37,050 bases of DNA from Myxococcales bacterium (GCA_025351875.1 JANXVA010000289.1:1-37050); one strand, 5' to 3'; shown: positions 29,986 through 37,050, counted from the stretch's first letter. Program-made: numbers and translations. Notes: generated from the letters alone by a model not told the origin.

Positions 29986-31131
29986 TCAGAAGAACACCCC
30001 GAGGCCGAGCTCCATCGTCGGTGACTGGCTGCCGTCGAGAGGAACGCGCACACGTCCTCGCAGCTCGACGCCGGAGACGGAGAACGCGACGCCGGGCGCC
30101 AGCTGGGCCCACGTGCTCTTCGTTGCTGCGTCGAAGGCGGTGGCGCCGTTCTCACGAATCGTGTCCTGCACGCCGAACGCGACGCCGAGCGAGGGCGTGA
30201 ACGCGATCGGCCACGCGCGCGCACCGCCGACGCCACCGACGACGGCGCGGTAGCCGAGCGACGGTGTCGCGACGCCGCGAATGCCCGCGTAGCATCGACC
30301 AGAGCACCCCTCGGGCGCGCTCTTCGCCGGTACGAGCACGGTGAAATCGGCATCGAGGCGAAGCTCGATGACATCGCGGACGCGCGCTCCGAAGCTGAGG
30401 CCGAGGCCGAACCAGAGACCGCTCTCGGGCCCGAAGGCGAAGGGGAGGTTCACTCCCCCGTAGAAGATGAGCGGGCGCCTCGCGCGCTGCGAGCCGTCGA
30501 GCCTCGCGAGCGACGCCGCCGAGAGCGCGAGCGGGAGAGCGCCGACGAGCTGCCCTTCGCTCATGATGGCGACGAGCCGGCCCTCGACGTCGATGATGGG
30601 CGAGCCCGCACGCGGTGACCCCAGCGGCGCGCCCTCGTGCCGACAGGGCTGGACTCGTCCTCGCGCGGCGAACGCTCCGGCGGGATAGAACGACCACGCG
30701 GAGTCCTCGAGGACGTCGGACAGGTCGTAGCTCGCGATCGCGAAGGTGTCGATGGGGTCCGAGAGCGTGGACTGGCTCATCGCGAGCGGAGTCGCCGTGA
30801 GCGGCTGTTCGACGGCGAGGAGCGCGAGCCCCGATTCGCGGTCGGTCGCGGCGATCCCGGCGTCGTGCCGACCGCCGCTCGCGTCGATCACGATCGCGTG
30901 CGGAAAGCCGGGTCGTGCGACCTCGATCGCCTCGAAGGGGACGAGCACCAGGCGACCGTCGGCGATCACCACGCCGAGCGTCGCGTGCTCGTAGGCATCG
31001 ACATGAACGACGGCGCTCGTGACGTGAGGCGGGAGCTTCGGCGCGTCGTGCGCGAACGCGCGACGCGGAAGAAGCGTGAGGGTCGCGAGCGTGGCGACGA
31101 GGACGGCGAGGAGCTTCTGGCGGAAGGACAC
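29986..31131 (-). CDS. Inactive trypsin-like (DegP-type) domain fused to a probable outer-membrane beta-barrel
   Basis: A protein of about 381 residues. The signal (LLAVLVATLATLTLLPRRAFA) starts at a GTG at 31131, though a longer start at 31257 cannot be excluded. Residues ~35-200 follow the trypsin-2/DegP pattern: ATLGVVIADGRLVLVPFEAI (His site reads E/A), ESGLALLAVEQ (Asp to Gly), and SPRAGSPIIDVEGRLVAI, where GNSGGP becomes RAGSP and the Ser is missing. The protease is therefore inactive. Residues ~221-381 alternate polar and hydrophobic residues (FYGGVNLPFAF, GLWFGLGLSFGAR, IELRLDADFTVLV, ... LGLGVFF) and end in Phe, the hallmark of an outer-membrane barrel strand. An S1-like periplasmic domain attached to a barrel is unusual. 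Confidence 0.65.
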   Translation of the reverse strand: MSFRQKLLAVLVATLATLTLLPRRAFAHDAPKLPPHVTSAVVHVDAYEHATLGVVIADGRLVLVPFEAIEVARPGFPHAIVIDASGGRHDAGIAATDRESGLALLAVEQPLTATPLAMSQSTLSDPIDTFAIASYDLSDVLEDSAWSFYPAGAFAARGRVQPCRHEGAPLGSPRAGSPIIDVEGRLVAIMSEGQLVGALPLALSAASLARLDGSQRARRPLIFYGGVNLPFAFGPESGLWFGLGLSFGARVRDVIELRLDADFTVLVPAKSAPEGCSGRCYAGIRGVATPSLGYRAVVGGVGGARAWPIAFTPSLGVAFGVQDTIRENGATAFDAATKSTWAQLAPGVAFSVSGVELRGRVRVPLDGSQSPTMELGLGVFF

Positions 31132-31294
31132 GCCCCGATCGATCGCAAGCGACGCGCCAACCGTCGAAGTGCGAAGAGTCCGCGATTCCAGCGTGCGAAG
31201 CCTGCTTCTCGCGTGATCGCGCGGGCACCGGTGAGCAGCGCGCTGCACACTGTCCACGCTCAGGGCGTGGCGACGAGCGTGGCGGGCCTCGGTG

Positions 31295-31702
31295 TCAGTG
31301 GGCGGTCGGCGACTTCGTCATGTAGCAGCAGACATCGGACGCCGCGCAGCCCGCTGTCGGGCGGCCCTCGTTGGCTGCGCACGCCACCGTCGAGAGCTGG
31401 TTTACGCAGACACCGCCGGCTTTGGCGCATGCGCCGGCGGTCGCGGCTGCAGCTGGGGTCGCCGTCGCGGTGGCCGCAGGACCTGGAGCCGTGGTCTTGC
31501 CGCTCGGGGCCGGCGCTGCGGTGACGGCGGTGACCGCCGGCGGAGTCGGCCCGTTCGCGGGCGGCGACGCAGTGACGGCGGAGACCGCCGGCGGAGTCGG
31601 CCCGTTCGCGGGCGGCGGCGCGTCGCCACTGCACGCGACCGCGAATGCCATCGAGGTTGCCGTTGCTGCGCGCACCACGACACCGTGCAAAACGCTGTTC
31701 AT
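31295..31702 (-). CDS. Small Cys-rich lipoprotein with Pro/Ala repeats
   Basis: A 135-residue protein starting at ATG 31702 (MNSVLHGVVV); the longer tracked start adds an Arg/His-rich leader. Its signal ends SMAFAVAC (Cys23). The mid-part is a two-unit 17-residue repeat (SPPANGPTPPAVTAVTA) and a Thr/Ala/Pro linker. The last ~50 residues have six Cys (GACAKAGGVC, STVACAANEG, AGCAASDVCCYM). It resembles the Cys-rich lipoproteins elsewhere in the window in layout, not in sequence. The function is unknown. The minus-strand pseudoprotease-barrel gene starts about 160 nt downstream. Confidence 0.65.
   Translation of the reverse strand: MNSVLHGVVVRAATATSMAFAVACSGDAPPPANGPTPPAVSAVTASPPANGPTPPAVTAVTAAPAPSGKTTAPGPAATATATPAAAATAGACAKAGGVCVNQLSTVACAANEGRPTAGCAASDVCCYMTKSPTAH
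31521..31622 (+). repeat. Two tandem 51-bp repeats within the Cys-rich lipoprotein
   Basis: Two 51-bp units (31521-31571 and 31572-31622), nearly identical, encode the 17-residue SPPANGPTPPAVTAVTA-type unit on the minus strand. A multiple of three keeps the frame, so the copy number could vary without breaking the protein. Confidence 0.8.
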
Positions 31703-31979
31703 GCGCGAGTGTACGCACGCACGCGCACAACGATCTATCAATCTGTGCGAACGCCGCGCGTGATGGCGCAGGGGATGAAGCCGCCGCCGCCGATGCAAAG
31801 CCGGATCATGCGTGGCAGGCCACGATGCACGCGCCGATCGACGCTCGTTCCTTCTCTCGAGTGACCTCGAGTCGCCTCGAAGTCAGGGCGCGACGTGTTT
31901 TTGATTGCTCTCCCTGCCGACCGTGGCACGAACGCGACCTGTTCCATCAACGCGCCAGTCTGCTCGTCACCGCCTTCAT

Positions 31980-32286
31980 TCTCACAATGGCTGGCCCCGG
32001 CTCTTCGCGGCATTCAAGGACACGCGCGCGCGCAACGCGGGCCTCTCCAAGGCGAGCTCTGCGCTGCTCGGGCCGCCGGTCAGTGACGAAAAGTTCTCGG
32101 AGACCGACACGACCATCACCCTCGAGTCGAGCGTGAAGGTGACGATCGTCGCTCCGGACGCATTCCGCAGTTCAAGCCGGACCAGAAGAAGAACTCATCA
32201 CGACCGGCGCAAAGACGTTTGGCGAGGGGTTCTCACCGGCGGCGGCGGGCGCACGGGCGCCGGCGGGCACCATCATCAAGAAGTGA
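31980..32286 (+). pseudogene. Frameshifted fragment of an unidentified gene
   Basis: One plus frame reads GWPRLFAAFKDTRARNAGLS..., then SDEKFSETDTTITLESSVKV and TIVAPDAF; a second frame, one base on, reads AVQAGPEEELITTGAKTFGE and ends KK with a TGA at 32284-32286. The two halves are coherent protein and are joined by a shift near 32165. There is no start or signal at the 5' end. I do not recognise the family. The interval 31703-31980 before it shows only weak frames and nothing I can support; this remnant accounts for most of the 620-bp gap up to the methyltransferase. Confidence 0.42.
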
Positions 32287-32324
32287 ACCGCCTGCGCCGA
32301 TCTCCCGGTGCTAGAAGCGCCCGG

Positions 32325-32771
32325 GTGGAGGGCTACGTCGGCATCGGGATCTACAACGGCAAGCGGACGTACAATTTCGGTGCGCTCGTCCGCACCGCGC
32401 GCGTCTTCGGCGCCGACTTCGTCTTCAGCGTCGGACACCGGAATCCCGGGGAGACGAGCTCGGTCAAGGCGGAGCTGACCATCCCCGTCTTCCACTTCGA
32501 GACCCTCGAGCTGTTCGTCGCGTCGATCCCCGCGAACGCGAACCTGGTGTGCGTCGAGCTCGCGCCCGACGCGCTCGACATCCGCACGTACGCCCATCCG
32601 CCACGGGCCGTCTACCTGATGGGCCCGGAGGACGGCGCCCTGCCCACGTCGATCATGAGGCAGCACGACACCGTGATCCTCCCCGGCGCGTACCCGCTCA
32701 ACGTCGCGATGGCCGCGACCGTCGTGCTCTACGATCGGCTGCTCAAGGTACGAACGCCGTCGCTCGCGTGA
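32325..32771 (+). CDS. SpoU/TrmH-family RNA 2'-O-methyltransferase-like protein
   Basis: A 148-residue protein with the SPOUT knot motifs: GYVGIGIYNGKRTYNFGALV (motif 1, the Asn and the GALvRTA segment), VYLMGPEDGALP (motif 2, GpE..GL) and VILPGAYPLNVAMAATVVLYD (motif 3, the PLNVA..a.v). It is a single-domain form lacking an N-terminal RNA-binding domain. Expected activity is 2'-O-ribose methylation of tRNA or rRNA with SAM; the exact site is unknown. GTG 32325 gives MEGYVGIG, the usual N-terminal position; the alternative GTG 32283 would add 14 residues. Confidence 0.88.
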   Translation: MEGYVGIGIYNGKRTYNFGALVRTARVFGADFVFSVGHRNPGETSSVKAELTIPVFHFETLELFVASIPANANLVCVELAPDALDIRTYAHPPRAVYLMGPEDGALPTSIMRQHDTVILPGAYPLNVAMAATVVLYDRLLKVRTPSLA

Positions 32772-32772
32772 C

Positions 32773-34041
32773 TCAGCGAACGGGCGGAACGGGCTTCGGT
32801 CCGACGCAAACGCCGACCTCGAGGAGGATGTGCATGAGCGCCTTCTCCTGCGCGAGGAAATCTCCCTGGCCGAGCGCGGTGTCACTGCCCTCGGCGTGGT
32901 AGGTGCTGTAGAGCACGCGACCGCAGCGATCCTGGAACGAGACCGTCGCCGGGTGTGTGCCGCTTCCTTGCTTCACGGACGCCCAGATCTTCGGCGTCTG
33001 CATGAAGGTGTTGCCGTTCTCGTCGAGTGACGCGACGGGGTTGACCTTCTGGATCGTGCTCCACGCGCTCTTGAGCGTCGCGTTGCCCTCGCCAATCGCG
33101 GTCATCCAGTCGTTGAGCGACTTGTCGTCGAACTGCGCGGGCGAGTCGGCGCCGCCGGACTGGCAGCCCGAGCCGAGCTGCGCCGTCTCGCCCACCCAGG
33201 AGATCGCGCCGGGCCAGCCCTGGCGCACGTACTCGTAGCTCCAGTCGGAGACGTAGAGCTTGCCGCCCTGCGCGACGAAGTCTTTCGCCGCGGCCTTGAG
33301 CTGCGGATCGACGGACACGCTGCAGGCCGGACCGCTGCTGCTGCCCTCGTTGCTGCTCACCGTGCCGGAGCAGGGGAGGAAGACGATGTGATAGGTCGAG
33401 AGTGTCTTTATCTTGTTGCCGTAGGCGGCGAAGTCGAGACCCGGGTCGAACTTCTCGAAGTCCGTGACGCCGATCTTGGTGAGCGACCTCTCGATGTGAT
33501 CCCACTGGCCCGGCCAGATGAGCATGCGCGGCGTGGTGTCCCCGAGCGCGGCGTCGGTCTTCCCGGGAAGGCGCGTGAGCGCGGCGTCGACGGCCTGCGC
33601 GCCCGGCGTGACCTTGATCGGACGAACGCGACGGAACTGCCCCTTCTGCACGACGAGGAACTGGTCGCCGGCCTGGTAGGCGGGAAGATCGAAGGTGCCG
33701 TCGGGCTTCGAGTACGTGAACGCGTACGAGTCGAGGAGCACGCACTTGTCGCAATAGGCGCCCGTCGGGATCGCCTCGGGGGGCGTCGGCGTCAGGTACA
33801 CGAGGGCGTCGGAGAGCGGGATGGTGCCTTCGGGCATGACGACCTTGCCGACGAGGTTGCCGATCGCGGGCGGGCGAGCGTCGCTGCCGGCATCGGCCGT
33901 CGTGCCGAACTCGGTCCCGGTGCCGGGGCCGCCGGGCCCAGGGCTGCCGGTTGGGCCGTCGAACCCGCGCTCGCCCGAGCCGCAGGCCACGACCACACAC
34001 GCGACCGCGGCGAGGGCCGCGGGAACTGCCCTGATCTTCAT
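32773..34041 (-). CDS. Lipoprotein with N-terminal beta-sandwich and Rossmann-like glutamine-amidotransferase-type region
   Basis: A 422-residue protein. The signal ends ACVVVAC (Cys20), followed by a Gly/Pro-rich linker. Residues ~60-150 (IGNLVGKVVMPEGTIPLSDALVYL, DGTFDLPAYQAG) look like a carboxypeptidase-regulatory/peptidase-associated beta-sandwich. Residues ~165-290 (IKTLSTYHIVFLPCSGTV, AKDFVAQGGKLYVSDWSYEYV) match the ThuA/class-I-amidotransferase-like flavodoxin fold in which hydrophobic strands alternate with helices and a 'V.QGG.l..sDW' loop recurs. A function in surface polymer binding or hydrolysis is possible but unproven. Its stop is one base from that of the SpoU gene on the other strand. 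An imperfect palindrome lies 50-70 nt upstream. Confidence 0.7.
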   Translation of the reverse strand: MKIRAVPAALAAVACVVVACGSGERGFDGPTGSPGPGGPGTGTEFGTTADAGSDARPPAIGNLVGKVVMPEGTIPLSDALVYLTPTPPEAIPTGAYCDKCVLLDSYAFTYSKPDGTFDLPAYQAGDQFLVVQKGQFRRVRPIKVTPGAQAVDAALTRLPGKTDAALGDTTPRMLIWPGQWDHIERSLTKIGVTDFEKFDPGLDFAAYGNKIKTLSTYHIVFLPCSGTVSSNEGSSSGPACSVSVDPQLKAAAKDFVAQGGKLYVSDWSYEYVRQGWPGAISWVGETAQLGSGCQSGGADSPAQFDDKSLNDWMTAIGEGNATLKSAWSTIQKVNPVASLDENGNTFMQTPKIWASVKQGSGTHPATVSFQDRCGRVLYSTYHAEGSDTALGQGDFLAQEKALMHILLEVGVCVGPKPVPPVR

Positions 34042-34093
34042 GCAGAATGGATAGCCCTGGAAACCCGGGTCCGGGCATCTCCGAAGCGTCCCA

Positions 34094-34113
34094 ATTGGAG
34101 CAATTGCTCTAAT
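34094..34113. promoter_or_regulatory. Palindrome in the promoter-proximal gap, candidate operator
   Basis: ATTGGAGCAATTGCTCTAAT is a 20-bp palindrome with one mismatch pair; its inner 12 bp GAGCAATTGCTC are perfect, and CCAATTGG (34091-34098) is a second overlapping one. It lies between smpB (stop at 34117) and the minus-strand lipoprotein (ATG at 34041), in an unusually AT-rich spot. AATTG-containing palindromes of this size are typical MarR-type operators, but a terminator of smpB cannot be excluded. Confidence 0.45.
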
Positions 34114-34116
34114 GCG

Positions 34117-34599
34117 TCAAGCTGTGCCGTCCCGCCGCGCCCGCAGGGCCTCCAGGGCCTCGCGGGCCTCGGTCTTCTCGGCCAGCACGGCCCGTTTGTC
34201 GTGGGCCTTCCGCCCACGGCCTAGGCCGAGGGTGACCTTCACCCGGCCCTCCTTGAAGTAGAGGTCGAGCGGCACGAGCGTGTAGCCCTCGCGAAGGACG
34301 GCCCGCTCGAGATGACGGATCTCACGGGCGTGGAGGAGCAACTTGCGCGCGCCCTTCTCCACGTGAGGGAAGGCGCGGGCAGCGGAGAACGACGCGATGT
34401 GCATCTGCCGCAGCCACACCTCTCCGTTGTCGACGGACGCGTACGCCTCGGTGAGATGGGCGTGCCCGTTGCGGAGGGATTTCACCTCGCTGCCGCGCAG
34501 CACGATGCCCGCCTCGTAGCGCTCGGAGAAGACGTAGTGGAAGCTCGCGGCGCGGTTCTGCGCGATGAACTTCTGGGCGTCTTTGCGTCCTCGCGTCAC
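34117..34599 (-). CDS. smpB: SsrA-binding protein SmpB
   Basis: A 160-residue cytoplasmic protein required for tmRNA-mediated ribosome rescue, in which it delivers tmRNA to stalled ribosomes. Characteristic motifs are AQNRAASFHYVFSERYEAGI, VLRGSEVKSLRNGHAHLTEAY, RKLLLHAREI, GYTLVPLDLYFKEGRVKVTL (quoted in part) and the C-terminal GRGRKAHDKR tail. The length is normal for the family. The start is GTG 34599. No ssrA gene is visible in the window. The lipoprotein gene 76 nt downstream has its own candidate operator. Confidence 0.96.
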   Translation of the reverse strand: MTRGRKDAQKFIAQNRAASFHYVFSERYEAGIVLRGSEVKSLRNGHAHLTEAYASVDNGEVWLRQMHIASFSAARAFPHVEKGARKLLLHAREIRHLERAVLREGYTLVPLDLYFKEGRVKVTLGLGRGRKAHDKRAVLAEKTEAREALEALRARRDGTA

Positions 34600-34639
34600 C
34601 GCTCTTCTCTAGCACCGGGCCGGCCCGGCACCCTCTCGC

Positions 34640-35149
34640 TCAGGGGGCGCCAGGGGCGAGGCCGCACTGCGTGTCGCACGCGTTGAGCGCGCTATCGCAG
34701 GCCTGGGCATTCTGACCGCAGGTGGCGTTCCAGCACGTGTCGTCGCATGCCTGATTTTTGCAGCTCGCCGAGCACGTCCAGTACGTCGCGGCTGGCGTCT
34801 TCGCCGCGCACTGGTCCATGCACGCCTGCGGGGTGCCGGCAGGAGCAGGCGTCGTGGCCGGGGGCGTTGTCGCCGGGGGCGTTGTCGCCGGAGGCGTCGT
34901 GGCTGGAGGCGTCGTGGCCGGAGGCGTCGTTGCCGGAGGCGTCGAGGGGGTGGGCGTCTTGTTGCTGCTGGTGTTCGTCGGCTTCTTCGCTGGCAGCTTG
35001 CCCGTCTGGTCGCTGTCGCTCGTGGTCGGGTCCGTGGTCTCGTCGCCGCTCAGGGTCTGGGGCGTCGGAGCCGCGCAACCGGTGAGCACCGAGATGCCCA
35101 GGGTGGAGAACGCGAGGAGCGAGGCGAGGAGCTGAATGACTGGCTTCAT
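34640..35149 (-). CDS. Lipoprotein with PPATT repeats and Cys-rich C-terminus
   Basis: A 169-residue protein; the signal ends ISVLTGC (Cys25). A Thr/Ser/Lys-rich segment follows, then six tandem PPATT units forming a stiff Pro/Thr stalk, then ~65 residues with ten Cys (QACMDQCAAKTPAATYWTCS, ACDDTCWNATCGQNAQACDS), probably a helical disulfide-rich domain. AAAGGA lies nine bases before ATG 35149. The function is unknown; the layout suggests a small surface domain held away from the membrane by the stalk. Confidence 0.75.
   Translation of the reverse strand: MKPVIQLLASLLAFSTLGISVLTGCAAPTPQTLSGDETTDPTTSDSDQTGKLPAKKPTNTSSNKTPTPSTPPATTPPATTPPATTPPATTPPATTPPATTPAPAGTPQACMDQCAAKTPAATYWTCSASCKNQACDDTCWNATCGQNAQACDSALNACDTQCGLAPGAP
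34851..34940 (+). repeat. Six tandem 15-bp units encoding PPATT
   Basis: Six contiguous 15-bp units of the form GTCGTGGCCGGAGGC (with third-position variants) fill 34851-34940. On the minus strand each codes for PPATT. Unit variation is mostly synonymous, so the repeat is under protein-level constraint and prone to slippage expansion. Confidence 0.88.
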
Positions 35150-35362
35150 GGTGGAGGTCCTTTGAGTCCTTCGCGCTGCCGCGTCCTCACCTCCACTGCA
35201 TCCGCTAGACCAACGACCCCAGGATGGAGATCACCCCCCCGAGAGCCGCAGATCCCCGCAAACAACGGAGGCCAACTGGATCGAGGACCCGCGCGAGGTG
35301 GGGCTCCGTCGAGCGTGATCACCCACCCCGACACCGATCATGCATTACACTCACAAGCGAAA

Positions 35363-35818
35363 ATGACGACCAACGACGACATCGCGCGCCTCCTGAAGGA
35401 TGCGGCGGCTTCGATGAAGAGCGACGTCCGCGGCGCGGTCGGCAAGCTCGAGGCGGCTTACGCGCTGGCGCTCCAGACGGGCGACGCCGACGAGTCCGCG
35501 AGCGTCGCCGAGGAGCTTGCGCGTGGCTGGGCTCGTCGCAAGTCGACGGCCAAGTCGTTGTACTTTGCAGTAAAGGCAACGAAGACGGCTCCGGATCGCA
35601 AGGCGGCGTGGAGCACCCTCGCCAAGACGTGCGAGCTCGTCGCGTCCCGCACGAGCGAAGCTGACAAGCAGCGCCGCGCGCAGGCGCTCTATCGCGCCGC
35701 GGCGACCGCTTTCAAGAAGGCGGCGTCCCTCACGAAGGACCCCGAAGACAAGCGCTGGCTCCTCGAGCTCGCAGGCGACGCCGCGCGTCAGGCCAAGCCG
35801 GCAGCCTCAGCGACCTGA
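35363..35818 (+). CDS. Small helical TPR-like protein, unknown function
   Basis: A 151-residue Ala/Lys-rich helical protein starting at ATG 35363 (MTTNDDIARLLKDAAASMK). It has the composition of TPR-type repeats (SVAEELARGWARRKSTAKSLYFAVKA, RRAQALYRAAATAFKKAASLTKDPEDKRWL). No signal or membrane segment is seen. The stop TGA abuts the convergent gene's stop in TGATCA. The tracked start at 35162 adds a low-quality N-terminus. The 212-bp divergent gap upstream shows no obvious gene. Confidence 0.68.
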   Translation: MTTNDDIARLLKDAAASMKSDVRGAVGKLEAAYALALQTGDADESASVAEELARGWARRKSTAKSLYFAVKATKTAPDRKAAWSTLAKTCELVASRTSEADKQRRAQALYRAAATAFKKAASLTKDPEDKRWLLELAGDAARQAKPAASAT

Positions 35819-36226
35819 TCAGCGCACGGCGGGTCGAAGCTGCTTCCTGACCTTCTTCACGAACGTCTGGGTGCACTGACCGTGCGTGCCCTCGTACTCG
35901 ATGATGTCCCGCGTCAGCCGCTCCTTCGTGGCGTCGGAGAGGCTGGAGTCGTCACGGATCTGCGTCGCGAGCTGGGCGCCGACGGGCGTGCTCGGCCACG
36001 TCTGCTTCTCGACGACGCCGTTGCGGTTGGTCGGGAGATGGTGCGAGGCCTTGGTCTTCGTCACGTCGTGAAAGCCCAGGTCCTGGGCGCGCTTGCCGCT
36101 CCCGTGACAGCTCGGGCACTTGGCGACGTTGCCGAACGAGTTGTCGATGCGACCGTCGCCTCCGCAGATGCGACACGTCTCGGGGCCCTGACGCTCGCCT
36201 GAGCCTGACTGCAACGGATCGATCAT
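35819..36226 (-). CDS. DnaJ-zinc-finger-like protein
   Basis: A 135-residue protein. Near residue 18 a CRICGGDG and then, after about 12 residues, CPSCHGSGK: two CxxCxGxG repeats as found in the DnaJ central zinc-finger domain, here one pair (one zinc) rather than four repeats (two zincs). The rest is charged and has a lone Cys. No J-domain is present. It may bind an Hsp70-related client or simply use the metal structurally. It converges on the TPR-like gene. Confidence 0.72.
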   Translation of the reverse strand: MIDPLQSGSGERQGPETCRICGGDGRIDNSFGNVAKCPSCHGSGKRAQDLGFHDVTKTKASHHLPTNRNGVVEKQTWPSTPVGAQLATQIRDDSSLSDATKERLTRDIIEYEGTHGQCTQTFVKKVRKQLRPAVR

Positions 36227-36294
36227 GATCGACCCTAGCGCAGATCGCGCGGCAACGCGCGAACGGCCTCGGCCTCAGGTATGTTGGGGGGACG

Positions 36295-36981
36295 ATGGCC
36301 GACAACCCCGAGGCGCGATATCCCCTGCGCGTCAGCTACGAGCACGCGTCGGAGGGCACACGGCAGATCGCGTCCGGATCGGAGCTCAGCCTCGGTGGTA
36401 TCTTCGTCGAGACGGCGGCAGCGCTTCCGGTCGGGGCTCTCCTCAGCCTCGACATCGAGTCCGGCACCACGAAGGTCTCGCTCGACGGGCGCGTCCTGTC
36501 GCGCCGAGCCGCCGAGGCGGATCGCCCCGCGGGATTCGCGGTGAGGTTCCTCGATCTTCCCAACGACGCCGCGGCGAGCCTCCACTTCATCATGTCGACA
36601 CGTGCGCCGCGCAAGGGGACGATGCTCGGCCTTGGCGAGGCGGAGGACGACATCCCCGCGTACGAGAGCTCGCGCAAGCTCGCTGCGGCGGAGCCTGTCG
36701 CCGCCGCCCCAGCGGTGCCCGTCGTGAGCTCGCCATCGCCGGTGAACGCGAGCCTTGCGAACCCCTTCAACCCGCCCAGCCCGCCGATGGTTCACGCACC
36801 CGCGCCGGTGCCCGCGCCGCTTCCTCCCGCGAGCGCCCCCCTCGCGCCCGCCTGGCCCGTGGTCGCGGCCCCCGCTCCAGTACGCAAGGATCGAAGCACG
36901 GTCGTGATGATCGCCGTGCTCCTGCTCCTCGTGCTCGTCGCGGTCGCCTCCGTGGTGTGGGGACTCCGCAGCGTCGTCTGA
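36295..36981 (+). CDS. Tail-anchored PilZ-domain protein
   Basis: A 228-residue protein. The N-terminal ~105 residues form a PilZ domain: ARYPLRVSY supplies the RxxxR-like motif and SELSLGGIFVET the (D/N)xSxxG-like motif, so c-di-GMP binding is plausible, although the second motif has Glu-Leu in place of Asp/Asn. A ~75-residue Pro/Ala linker (PPSPPMVHAPAPVPAPLPP style) leads to a C-terminal transmembrane helix (VVMIAVLLLLVLVAVASVVW). This layout matches the Gram-negative PilZ group common in Myxococcota. The cytoplasmic domain would report c-di-GMP at the membrane. Confidence 0.82.
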   Translation: MADNPEARYPLRVSYEHASEGTRQIASGSELSLGGIFVETAAALPVGALLSLDIESGTTKVSLDGRVLSRRAAEADRPAGFAVRFLDLPNDAAASLHFIMSTRAPRKGTMLGLGEAEDDIPAYESSRKLAAAEPVAAAPAVPVVSSPSPVNASLANPFNPPSPPMVHAPAPVPAPLPPASAPLAPAWPVVAAPAPVRKDRSTVVMIAVLLLLVLVAVASVVWGLRSVV

Positions 36982-36987
36982 CGGCCG

Positions 36988-37050
36988 CTAGGGTCGACGC
37001 CGGAGGACGACGACTCGCCCGGTAGGGGTCGCGATGGTCTTCTCGTGCAC
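36988..37050 (-). CDS. 3' end of a minus-strand gene, cut by the right window edge
   Basis: The minus strand reads VHEKTIATPTGRVVVLRRRP followed by a TAG (36990-36988), 20 codons up to the window end with no stop. It looks like a C-terminal tail; the family cannot be told. It converges on the PilZ gene with 6 nt between stops. Confidence 0.35.
   Translation of the reverse strand: MHEKTIATPTGRVVVLRRRP

Noticed and set aside
31738-32013. 91-aa minus-strand ORF
   Set aside because: Mixed charge, no motif, no SD, and it overlaps the plus-strand fragment and the gap; I cannot support it.

Overview
The window looks like a chromosomal stretch from a high-GC Myxococcota bacterium, probably Polyangiales-like. 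The evidence is the extreme third-position GC, an unusual number of secreted lipoproteins with Asp/Ala/Ser/Pro-rich linkers ('DAGSDA' style), two proteins with MYXO-CTERM-like tails (Cys patch, hydrophobic helix, Arg cluster), a tail-anchored PilZ protein and frequent GTG starts. I saw no rRNA, tRNA, CRISPR array or complete mobile element. The taxonomic call is inference from style, not from a marker gene.

Layout. 1-2.7 kb: the start of a minus-strand ORF leaving the left edge, a mini J-domain protein, a CobW/G3E GTPase and a lipoprotein. 2.66-3.13 kb: a scar where a clpP 3' fragment and an internal piece of a zinc-type dehydrogenase gene lie head to head; next come a small membrane protein and a lipoprotein. 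4.3-8.4 kb (minus): a membrane-anchored FKBP-cyclophilin fusion, then a two-gene unit of an MFS/POT-like transporter and a MYXO-CTERM beta-helix protein. 8.5-12.4 kb: an S1-type protease lipoprotein, a lipoprotein behind an AT-rich inverted repeat, a secreted pectate-lyase-like protein, a Cys-rich lipoprotein and a 53-codon ORF. 12.5-12.9 kb: a decayed GST gene. 12.9-16.2 kb (plus): a lipoprotein, a PhzF-family protein and an M32 carboxypeptidase. 16.2-19.2 kb (minus): a HEAT-like protein, a serine-protease homologue lacking its catalytic triad, and an Asp/Asn/Pro-repeat lipoprotein. 19.5-24.5 kb (minus): a compact four-gene unit of thioredoxin-like lipoprotein, TolC-like protein, GST and molybdopterin oxidoreductase. 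24.6-29.9 kb: a nucleotidyltransferase, a metallophosphoesterase, a TfoX-domain protein with a histone-H1-like tail whose 3' end overlaps a desaturase in antisense, a Cys-repeat remnant and an M20 peptidase. 30-37 kb: a second inactive protease-like protein fused to a probable beta-barrel, several lipoproteins, a SpoU-type methyltransferase, smpB, a DnaJ-zinc-finger-like protein, a PilZ protein and the end of a minus-strand ORF.

How it works together. Much of the window serves the cell envelope: about thirteen predicted lipoproteins, a polysaccharide lyase, a beta-helix surface protein, proteases and pseudoproteases, an efflux outer-membrane protein and a periplasmic prolyl isomerase. Housekeeping genes (smpB, SpoU methylase, peptidases, G3E GTPase) are interspersed. 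Several gene remnants (clpP piece, dehydrogenase piece, GST, two further fragments) show that the region has been rearranged. I did not find a recognisable defence island or biosynthetic cluster. The most unusual items are the FKBP-cyclophilin fusion, the two dead proteases, and the TfoX/desaturase antisense overlap.
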